Part shown: piece after piece, positions 1 through 10,400 of the stretch
Layout of the letters: each line of letters opens with the position of its first letter
Position numbering within the stretch: position 1 is the stretch's first letter
Origin: Roseomonas sp. HF4
GTDB lineage: Bacteria; Pseudomonadota; Alphaproteobacteria; Acetobacterales; Acetobacteraceae
Direction: 5' to 3'
Assembly: GCF_005222755.1 (NCBI RefSeq)
Contig: NZ_STGD01000004.1
Coordinates: forward strand, 124,001 to 188,000
DNA length: 64,000 nt
Notes under the pieces: model-generated
The model's database searches: none
Told to the model about the DNA's origin: nothing
The model's input: only the letters and a program-made list of their open reading frames with translations
Program-made: the position numbers and the translations under genes

Positions 1-1421
1 ACAACCAGCGCGACCGAGAGGCCGATCTGCCGTGCCCGCAGGATCGCTGCGCCCGCACGGAAGGCGGTCAGGGCCTGTTCGCGGCGGCCAGCCCGGAGCC
101 GCTGCTGGCCAGCGAGGAACAGCGTCACGGCCTCGGGCCGCTCGCCGGGGGCCGCGACGCCGAAGCGGTTCGCCGCCCGTTCGAGGAGCTGTGCCGCCGC
201 CTCGGTCCGGCCGCGGCGGATGTCGGTGCCGGCCTCGGTGCGCAGCGCCCGGCCGATCATCATGTTGGGTTCGAGCCCGGCGCGCCGCAGGACGTCGCGC
301 GATTCGTCGACCAGCGTCGCGGCTTGCTCGGCCTGGCCGGCGCGGGAGAGCGCGACGGCGCGGTTGCGCTTCGCCTCCGCAAGCCCGAGCACGGCCGACT
401 GCACCAGCGGGTCGGCGACCAGGAGCAGCGTGTCGCCTTCGCGCGGCTGGTTGCGGTTGGGCACGAGCGCCTCGTAGCCGGCCTCCGCCTGGAGCAGCAG
501 CGCCGCCGCCGCCCGGGGGTCGTCCGAATTGAGCGCGTGGAGGCCACGGTAATGCAACACGCGGGCCGGGGTGGCCGGGTCTGCCGCGCGCGGGGCGAGC
601 GTCCCGGCGCGGTCCAGCAGCACCTGCGCCTCCGCCAGCCGCTTCTGGTTGGACAGGTTCACGGCGAGGTGGAGCATCGCGGTCGCGACGTTCGGGTTGT
701 CGCGGCCTAGCACGCGTTCCTGCACCGCCAGCGCCGCACGGTAGGCGTCCTCGGCGGCGGCGAAGTTCTCGGTCTGGTTCAGGTCGCGCCCGAGCGCCAT
801 GAGCTGCTCGTAGCGGCCGACATCGGTGGCGCCGAAGGCATCGGCGGACAGGCGCGCGACCGCGAGCTCGAGCGCGGCCGAGCGCCCGCCGCCGCCGCCG
901 CCACTCCCCGCCGAGCGCCCGGCGGCGAGCCGTTCGATCACCGGCATCGCGGTCGCAACGCCGTCGGCCACGACCGGCCCCGAGGGGCCCGCGGTCACGA
1001 CGGCGACATGCGGCCAGCCGCCCGCGCGGCGCGTGCAGGCGAGCAGCCGGGCCGGGGTGCCGCCCGCTGTCGTCGTGCGCGTCGGCGGGCCGCAGGCGAC
1101 GCGCTGGTCGAGCCAGTTGCGCCAGAGCCCGGAGGAGGCGATGGCGTCGAGGTCGGCCTCCGTCGTGCCGCCCGCGAGTTCGAGGATCCGCGCCGCGGGC
1201 TGCGTCCAGCCGCCGCAGAACACCTCCCGGGCCCGCAGCACCTCGCGGTCGGCCGGAAGGGGGCGGCCGGGCTGGACCTGGCAGGGCTCGTTGCGGGCAT
1301 CCGTGCCGGCCGGCTCGCCCGCCGTGGCGGAGGCCGAGCGGGTGACGTAGGCATCGGGCGGGGGTTCCCCGCAGGCCGCGAGGCCGAGGAGGGCGATGCA
1401 GGCGGCGACAGGGGCGCGCAC
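1..1421 (-). CDS. TPR-repeat lipoprotein of a TPS locus (3' end off window)
   Basis: The frame opens with GTG at 1421, five bases after the stop of the giant exoprotein gene, and stays open to the window edge. The N terminus has a short hydrophobic stretch ending in the lipobox LAAC, so I predict a lipid-anchored envelope protein. A Cys- and Trp-containing region of unknown type follows. After a Gly-rich linker comes a clear tetratricopeptide segment (TENFAAAEDAYRAALAVQ, then VATAMLHLAVNLSNQ, at about 650-780). In related bacteria, TPR proteins beside FhaB/FhaC-type genes often end in a CHAT (caspase-like) domain. That part would lie beyond base 1 and cannot be checked here. Co-transcription with the two upstream TPS genes is likely. 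Confidence 0.75.
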   Translation of the reverse strand, partial: MRAPVAACIALLGLAACGEPPPDAYVTRSASATAGEPAGTDARNEPCQVQPGRPLPADREVLRAREVFCGGWTQPAARILELAGGTTEADLDAIASSGLWRNWLDQRVACGPPTRTTTAGGTPARLLACTRRAGGWPHVAVVTAGPSGPVVADGVATAMPVIERLAAGRSAGSGGGGGGRSAALELAVARLSADAFGATDVGRYEQLMALGRDLNQTENFAAAEDAYRAALAVQERVLGRDNPNVATAMLHLAVNLSNQKRLAEAQVLLDRAGTLAPRAADPATPARVLHYRGLHALNSDDPRAAAALLLQAEAGYEALVPNRNQPREGDTLLLVADPLVQSAVLGLAEAKRNRAVALSRAGQAEQAATLVDESRDVLRRAGLEPNMMIGRALRTEAGTDIRRGRTEAAAQLLERAANRFGVAAPGERPEAVTLFLAGQQRLRAGRREQALTAFRAGAAILRARQIGLSVALV

Positions 1422-1425
1422 GGCG

Positions 1426-4400
1426 TCAGTAATCCTCTTCGGCGATATTCGGGATCTGCACGTCCGGGTCCGTGATGCGGCCGCCGAACAGCCGGAGATC
1501 GACCACCTGCGGCGGCGCCTGCGGGATGGTCACGGCCTGGCTGACCACGATGCAGTTTGCCGAGGAGATGACGCAGCCGTTGAAGCGGAAGCGGGTGAGC
1601 GCGTTGCTCGGCGCGGGGCGGCCGCTATCCGTGAGCGCGCTGGCCGCGATGCCGGTCAGCCTGGTGCCGCGGAAGTCGATCAGCGTGCCGGTCAGGTCGA
1701 CCGTCCCGCCGGAGCCGAACACCGCGACGCGCCCGGCCGTCTCGATGTCGCCCACCGCGTTGCCACCGTCGATCAGCAGGAAGATCGCGCTGCGGTTGGC
1801 GTTGATCGTGAAGTTCAGCGTGCCTGCCGGCGCGCTGGAGGGAATGCCGAAATCGCCCGGCGCATCGGAGTTGGGCAGGCGGACCTGCGTCTGCTGCTGG
1901 TTCGCCGGAACGTTGGGCAGGTCGGGCACGATGACGTCGAGCGGGTCCGGCGTCGAGCCGGCCGCGCGCGTGTCGAAGGCGACGCCGGGATAATCGGTCC
2001 CGCCCGCCTGCACGAGGACGCGGCCGATGGTCGAGATGCCCGTCGGGCTCGCGAAGACGACGACGTCGTCGATGATGTAGAGCCCGCGCTCGAGCGTCAG
2101 CGCGCCGCCCGACCGGATGCCGACCGAGGCGGCGTCGAAGGTCGAATCCCGCACCGTCATCGTGCCGCCGGCGAGGATGCGGATCGCGTCCTCGGCGGTC
2201 ATCACGGTGTCGGCGATCAGGATGTCGCCGACCGCGGTGATGCGGATGACCAGCGGGTCGATGTTCGCCTGGTTGATCGCGAAGCCGTCCGCGGCGAGGC
2301 TGATCTCGCCCGCCGCGTCGATCTTGCCGCGCGTGATGGTCGCGAGCCCACCCGCGGCGAGCGTGACGTCGCGGCCCGCGACGATGGTCGCGTCCGTGAA
2401 GCCGGCCGCGCCGCCGACGGTCATGGCCACGTCCCGGCCCGCCGACAGCACGGCCTGCTGGATGGCTAAGGTGCCGGCGCCGATCGTGACGTCGGTTCCC
2501 GCCGACACGCTGGTGCCGGGCTGCACCTGCACCGCCCCCGCGGCGGACAGGCCGAGCGTGCCGGCGGCCGTCAGGACCGGTGCGTTCAGTGTCAGGTTCC
2601 CGGCCGTGGCGGTGAACTGCAGGTCGCCGCCCGCGGCCACCTGACCGCCGGTGACGATCGTGGTCGCGCCGGCCAGCGAGGCGTTGCCGCCCGCCGCCGT
2701 CGTAATCGTCGTGGCGTTGATCTCGGTCGTGCCGCCCTGGCCGTTCACGGCGAAGCCGGTGGCCGCGGAATGCGTCCCTCCGAGCAGGCGCACGCCGCCG
2801 CCGCCGGCGATGGAGGTCGCCCCGCCCGCCGTGGTGCCGGTGGCCGACACTGTCGCGAGCCCCGCCGCCTGGAGCGTGATGGCGCCGCCCGAGGCCAGCG
2901 TTCCGTTGGTGGTGGTGACCGCGCCGCCGGTGCCGGTCAGCGCGATGGCGGTCCCGGCGGTGAGGCTCGCGCTGGTCATCGTCGCCGTGACGCCGGCAAG
3001 GGAGAGCGTGCCGCCCGTCGCCGTCAGCGTCGTGGCGAGCGCTTCCGCGGCCCCGCCAGCCGAGGCCAGCGTGATGTCCTGCGCCGCGACATGCACTCCG
3101 CCCGAGATGCGCGCGACCGTCTGGCCCTGCAGCGCGATGCTGCCGCCTGCATTGACCGTGTCGTTCGTCATGGTGGCTGCGCCGGCGCTGCCGGTCAGGG
3201 CGACGGTGCCGCCGGCGGTGACGCTGCTCGCGTCGATCGCCGCCGCGGTGCCGGACAGGGTCACGCCTCCGGCGATGGCACGGATCGTCGTGGCGCTGAG
3301 GATTGCCGTGCCGCCGGCGCTGGTGAGCCGGACCTCGCCGGCCGCCTGGTGCGTGCCGCCGCTGATCAGGGCCTGGGTCTGGCCCTGCAGCGTGATGTCG
3401 CCGCCCGCGGTGACGCCGCTGCCGCTGCCGATGGTGGCCGCACCGGTCGTGCCGGTCAGTCCGACAGTGCCGCCGGCGGTCACCGTGCTGCCGGCGATGG
3501 TCGCGGCCGTGCCCGAGAGGGTCACGCCGCCGGTCGTGGCCTCGATCGTCGTGCCAACGAGTTCCGCCTGCCCGCCTGTGGCGGTCACCTGGACGGCCCC
3601 GTTCGCCCGGTGGGTGCCGCCGCTGATCAGCGCCTGGGTCTGGCCCTGGAGCACGATGTCGCCCGCGGCGGTCACGCCCCCGCCGCTGACCAACGCGAAA
3701 TCGGTGGTGCCGGTCAGCCGGACATCGGCGCCGGCGGTCACCGTGCCGCTCATCGAGGCGAAGGTCGCGCCCGACAGCGCCACCGTCCCGTTCAGGGAGC
3801 CGATGGTGGTGCCGGACACCGTGGCGCCTGCGCCGAGCGAGGTGACCTGCACGCCGCCGGTCGCCTGGTGCGTGCCGCCGCCGGTGACGGAGGTGGCGCC
3901 CTGGCCGCGCAGCAGCAGCGTGCCGCCGGTCACGGTGCTCGTGCCGCCCACGATTGCCGCCGTGCCGCCGGAGGTCAGCGAGGCCCCGCCGACCCCGGCG
4001 GTCAGCGCGACGCCGGAGAGCGAGAGGCCCGCCGTGCCGGCCGCGAGGCCGACCGTGTCGCCGCCCACCGTGCCGCCGGTGATGCCGAGCGCGCCGGCCG
4101 CGGACAACGACAGGACGCCGTCCGCGCCGAGCGCGCGGACGGTGCTGGCGTCGATCGTGATGCCGTCCGGGGTGATGGTGGCGGTGACGGTCTCGGCCGT
4201 GATGGCCGCGCCGCCGTTCACCAGCAGCGACGCCCCATCGATGGCGATGAGGCCGCCCGTGCCGGCGCCGCCGCCGGTGACCGTGCCGCCCGCGATCGCG
4301 ACCTGGCCGCCGGCCGAGAGGTTGACCGTCTCGCCCGTCGCGGTGCCGCCGATCGTCAGCGTCGTCCCTGCCGTCAGGTCGAGCACGCCGCCGGCATTGG

Positions 4401-7400
4401 CCACCTGCGCCGCGCCGCCGGCGGCGATCTCGAGCGTCGTGCCGGCGGAAAGGGTCAACCGGTCGTCGGCCGCGGCGGTGCCCGTCAGCCGAAGGCCGTC
4501 CTGCACCGAGACGCTGGCGGTGCCGCCGGCCGTGAGCGAGCGCAGTTCCGTCACCTGGTTCTGCGTGTCGCCGAGGCCGATGGTCCCCCCGGCCTGCACC
4601 TGCAGTGCATTGGCGACGATCAGCGTGCCGGTCGCGGGCTGCACCACGTTGCCCGTCGCGGTGAGGCTGACGAGGCCGCTGGCACCGGTCGCCCGCAGCA
4701 CCGTGATGCCATCGCCGCCCACCGAGGGCGCGAGCACGACATTGGCCGGCGGCTGCGTCCCAGGGGCCGTGGTCCGCAGGTCGATGTCGCCCGCGGTCGC
4801 CGTCAGGTCCTGCGTGACGGTCAGCGTGCCGGTGGCGGAGGCACGGATGCTGCCCCCGGCCGTGACCGGGCCCGCGATGCCGAGGGTTGCCACGCCGTTG
4901 CCCGTGGCGGGGCCGGCGGTCAGGGTCGCGTCGCGCGCCGCGCTCACCACCGAGGCTGTGTCGAGCGCGAGGCCGGTGAGTCCGGTGAGCGCCACGTCGC
5001 CCGCCAGGCCGGAGGCCGTCGCCGCCCCCTGCACGAGCAACGTGCCGTCCGAGGTGATCGCGAGCGTGCCGTTGGCTGCCGAGGCGGTCACGCCCAGCGG
5101 AAGCGTCAGGTCGCGGCTGCTGCGCAGCGCAGCGCCGCCGCCGGCGGAAAGCGCGCCGATGCGGTCCACCGCGTTGTCGGGCGAGGTGAGCGACACCTGC
5201 CGCGCCACCGCCGAGAGGGTCGCGACATTGATGCCGCCGGTCGCGCCGGTCTGCACGATGTCCCCGGACGCCGTCGCCGCGCGGAGGTCGAGCGCCAGGG
5301 CGCGCACGCCGCCGACCACGCCGGAGGCATCGGTCGGAGCGTCGCGGAAGGAGACGTCGCCCTGCAGCGATATCGTGGCCGAGGTGGCGTCGCCGATCCG
5401 GACCAGCGCCAGCGGGTTCGTGGTCTGGCCGATCCTTCCGATCTCGGCGGAAGACAGGCCGAGCGTATTGGCGACTTCCGTGCCGAGGCTGATCGCGCGC
5501 CCGGCGGCGACACCCGAGATGTCGACGGTCCCGTTCGGCACGGTGATGGCGCTGCCGGCCCCGATCGCGAGGTCGTTGACGCGGAGGGTGATGACGCCCC
5601 CGTCCAGGGAGGAGGCGACCGGGCCGCTCAGCGTCAGCAGCGGGCTCGCCGAGGCCAGGCTGATCGCCCCGCCGGCCGAGACGCCCGTGATCTCCGGGAT
5701 GAGGTTGCCGGCATCGTTCACCGAGACGAAGGAATTCGCCGTCGCGCCGAGTCGCGCCACCGAGATCGGCCCTCCAAACTGCGAGACGAACCCCGCCGGG
5801 GCCGAGATGGCGAGGGTCGTGCCGGGGGCGAAGGTCGCCGTCGTGAGGTAGAGGCCCTCGGTCGCATTGGCGGTCGTGACCGTGACCGTGCCGGCCTGCA
5901 GGTTGGCCACTTCCCCCGACTGCAGGACGAGGTAGCCCCCGAATTCGGTCAGGCCGCCGAGCACGACGGGCCGCGTCGCGGTGAGCGGCGCGATCGCGAT
6001 CGTCCCGTCCGTGCGGTTCGTGGCCCCCGGCCCGCGCGTGTCGATCGCGGCGTTGAGCGCCATGTTGTCGGCGGTCAGCGTGATCGTCACGCCCGTGCGC
6101 GCCGCGTCCCAGCCGGCACGGATGGGCGATGCCACGCCGAGCGCGGTGGTGCCGTCCGCCGTCAGCGTGACGTTGCCGCCTGCCACGATGCCGGCGGCAG
6201 CGGCCGCGCCGCCGGCATCCGCGCCGGCGACGACGGTGCCGAAGGTGTTGCCGATGGCCGCGAGGGTGATGTTCCCGCCGGGTGCGGAGGCCGAGAACTG
6301 CGTCGTCTCGATGGTGCCGGCGTTCTGGACGATGCTGCCGCCGGTGGCGCTGCCTGTGGCCGGGTCGAAGTCGGCGCCGGTGCGCAGCAGGACGCGGCCC
6401 GCGGTGAGCGTGCCGCCCGTGGTGCCGAGGCCGAGCGCGATCCCCGCGCCCTGGAGCTCGATCGAGGTGCCGGAGATGTCGGCGCCGACCGTCATCGCGC
6501 CGCCCCCCGTCAGGCGGATCGTGGTGCCCGTGACGTTCGCGCCGATGTCGAACAGGCCGGCCGCGGTCGCCGTCACGGTGCCGCCGGCGACGATGGCGCC
6601 GACGTCGATGGCCCCGCCGCTTTGCAACGCGATCGAGGTGCCGGAGACGCCGGCGCCGAGATCCAGCGCGCCGCCGCTCGTGAGGCTGATGGCGGTGCCG
6701 GAGATGGCCGCGCCGACATCGAGGATGCCGGTCCCGTTCACCGTGACGGAGCCGCCGGTGATCCCTGCGGTGACGTTGACGTCGCCGCCGCCCTGCACCG
6801 CGACCGATGTGGTGCCGGAGAGGGCGCCGCCGACGTCGATCGCGCCGCCTGTCGTGAGCGAGAGCGCCCCGCCCGAGATGCCCGCGCCGACATCGATGAT
6901 GCCGCTGCCGGTGCCGAGGAGCGTGACGCTGCCGCCGGCACCGCCCGTGATGGCCGCCGTCGTGGTGATGGCGCCGCCGCTCTGCAGGTTGATCGAGAGG
7001 GCGGAGAGGCCCCCATCGACGTCAAGCGCGCCGGTGCTGCGCAGGTCGATCGTGCCCCCGGCGCCGCCGGTGATGGCGCCCGCGACCGTCAGCGCGCGGT
7101 CGCTGAACAGCCGGACGTCGGCGGCGGCATTGCTCGCGAGCAGCGTGCCGACGGAATTCGCGATAGCGCCGTTCAGCAGGATGGATCCGCCGGGCGCCAC
7201 CGCCGTCAGGCTGTCGGCCGCGATCGACCCGCCGGCCTGCTGGACGATGCTGCCGATGCGCGAGACGAGCGTCGCCGCGCCCGTGGTGCCGCCGGCCGCG
7301 CTGCCGACCAGCACCTGACCCGTGATCGACAGGTCCTGGAAGGTGCGCAGCACGAAGTCGCCCGCCACCGTGCTGGCGCCGAGCCCGCCCAGCACATTGG

Positions 7401-10400
7401 CCGCAACGTTGACGTTGGTGGCCGGCACGGCGCCGTTGTTCAGCGTGACCGAGCCCGACGGCGCCGAGACCCGCAGCGTGTTCGCCTGGATCAGCGAGGA
7501 AGGCTGGGTGATGTTGCCGCTCTGCGAGTGCAGCGTGACGTCGCCGGCCGCGGCGTTGACGAAGGTGTTGAGCGCGAGGTCGCCGTCGTTGCGGATCGTG
7601 ATGCCGTTGTTCGCGCTGAACGCGACGGCGAGGCTGTCGATGCGGTTCAGGTCCGCCGCCAGGCTGCTGGTGGGGGAGCCCCCGTCCAGCACCAGCGCGC
7701 CCGCCGGCAGGCTGACCTCGAACGCCGCCGTGTCGATCGGCGACCCGGCCGCCTGGGTGATGCTGCCGGTGTCGGCCGCGAGCGTGACGCGCGCCCCGGC
7801 CGCGATGCCGCCCGAACCCGCCGGGCCGACCTGGAAACCGTCCAGATTGCGGAAGGCGAAGGTGCCGAGCGCCGATCCGCTGAGCGAATCGACGTTGTGC
7901 GCGACGGTGTTGAGCGTGACGCTGCCGGACGGCGCGCTGACGCTGAGCGCGCCCGCGGTGATGACGCCGTTGCTCGCGACGGCAGCCTGCTGGGCGATCG
8001 ACCAAACGGCGCCGTAGGGTCCAGCATTGAATCCCGGGAAGAAGAAGTTCGTCGGGTCGTAGAGATACTGCGTGACGATCTGCGTGAAGGTGCCCGAGGA
8101 CAGCACGCCGCCCGTCCCGGCGACGATCTGCACGTTGCGTCCCGGTGCCGTGACGTCGGCGCCGATGATCACGGTGCCGCCGAGCAGCCGGAAGGTGCCG
8201 AAGGTGGCGGAGGGCGCAAGGTCGCCGATGACGAAGGTGCGCCCGGTCTGGTCCGCGCGGCCCACCTGCAGCGTCGCGTTCGTCGTGCCGCCCGCGATCA
8301 GGCTGTTCAGGTAGGCGCCGCTGATCCAGTAGGTGTTGCCCGAGGTGTCGGGGACGATCGAGAAGGTGTAGGGCGCCAGCTGCGGCACCGGCAGCGCCGG
8401 CGGGCTCGTGAAGAGGTCGCCGACCAGGATCTCCGTCGTCGGGTCGTCCGCCGCGAGGCCGAACACGCCGCCGTCACCGATCTCGATCGGCTGGCCGTTC
8501 GTGTTGATCGTGTCGGCGATGAGGACGACGGTCCCCGGCAGGGCGGCATCGGCGCGCGACAGCCCGGCACCGAGGCCGAGCGTGATGTTCGGCGCCTGCA
8601 GCGTGATGGCGTTGCTGACGACGCCCACGGGCGCGGCGCGCAGCGTGTTGTCCGGCATCAGCACCTGGCCTGCCGCCGCCACGGTCGTGAGGTCGAGGCT
8701 GCTGCGGACGCTGATGCCGATCGTCGCGTCGGTCGCCGCCGCTGTCGCCGCCAGCCGCGAGATCTCGTTGCCCGCCGCCGCCAGCGTCGCGTCGCCGCCG
8801 GCGACGATGCGCAGCTCGTTGGCGCGGATCACGCTCGTGGCGTCCTGCGTGATGGTCCCGCCGGTGCCCGAGGTCAGCACGCCGACCGTCCCGGCCCCGC
8901 CTGCGCCGAACACGGACCCTGCGCCCAGCACGATGCCGGTCCCGCCCGCGAGCGTGTTCGTCTCGGCCGCCAGCGTGGTCGCGCCGAGCCCCACCGAGAA
9001 GGGCGCGAGCGTCAGCGTCCCGCTGGTCACGAGCGCCGTGAAGCCGCCCGCGCCCGCGGCGCCGAGCGTCCCGGCCACCGACAGGTCGCCCGCGTTCAGC
9101 AGCGAGACATTCGCCGGCACATCGGCCACCAGCGCGCCGATGGCGTTCCAAGCGGCCGGGCTGCCGCCCGCGCCGAGCGCGAGGCCGGCGCGCAGGTTCA
9201 CCTCGGCGTCGGCCGTCACCTCCAGCGTATCGGCCACGATCCGCGCGGCGGTCGTGGCCTGCGTGATGCCGCCCGTCCGCGCATCGAGCTCGACCGTCCC
9301 GCCGCTGGGGGAGGCTTCGTCGCCCGCGCGGATCAGGGCGTTCTGGGTGATGCCCGTGCCGGTCAGGCGGATCGTGCCGTTGTCGGGCGTGGTCAGCGCC
9401 GCGCCCACCGTCAGCGCGCCGGCTCCGCCGGCGGTCAGCGCGAGGGTCGTGCCCGCCCGGGTGTCCCCCGCCACGGTCAGCGTGCCGGCCACGGCAAGGC
9501 TGAACGCGCCGCCGGCTGCCGAAGCCTCCAGCGTCTGCACCGTGTTGCCGGCGCCGGTCAGCGAGATATCCCCCGTCCCCGCCACCGCGAGGCTGGAGGC
9601 GAGGATCGGCGCCGCGAGGACCGTTGACTGGAGAATGTTGCCGCCGGGGCCGCCGCCGCCGTCGGCGACCAGGGTCACGGACCGCGAGGCGCCCGAGACC
9701 GCGATCGGCGCCTCGAGCGTGATGGCGCCGGCCGTCAGCGCGGCGAAGGGTCCGCGCGCATCGACCGCGCCCTGGACGACGAGCGTCCCCGACGTGGCGA
9801 GCGCGATCGCGCCCGAGGCAAAGAGGCCGCGCGACGTATCCGCCAGCAGGCCGTTGTCCGGCGCCGTCACGTCCGCGACGATGGCCGCGATCTGGTTGCC
9901 AGAGCCCGACAGCGCGAGGTTGCCGCCGGCCGCGGAGGCCGAGAAGGTCGCCGCCAGGATCGCGCCACCGGTGCCCTGCAGGATGCCGGCATCGCTGACG
10001 AGGCGCACATTCGCCCCCGCCGCGCCGACCGTCGCATCCCCCAGCACGAGGTCGGTCGCCGTGAGCCGCACGTCGCTGCCGCTCGCACGCAGGACCGTCA
10101 GGACGGGCGCCTCCGAGTTCACGACCAGGCTGCCCGTGACCCGCGCATCCAGCGTGTCGATCACGTTCGCCAGGTCGAGCGCCGCGCTGGCCGCACCCGT
10201 CGCATCGGTCGCGCCGCGGATCGCCAGGGTGCCCGCGTCGAGCACGGTCGCTGCGGCCTGCGTGATCGCCCCGGTCGCGCCGAGTGCCAGCGTCCCGGCG
10301 ATGGTCAGCCCGGCCTGGAAGTCGATATCCCCGCCCGCGATGGTCCCGGCCGCGCCGGCCAGCGTCGTCCGCCCGAGCCGGAGCGTCGCCGTTTCGGCGC

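Noticed and set aside
6430..7060. 57-base periodic DNA considered as a minisatellite or regulatory array.
   Set aside because: Copies diverge at DNA level but keep the codon frame and the beta-helix pattern, so the repeat is explained by protein structure.
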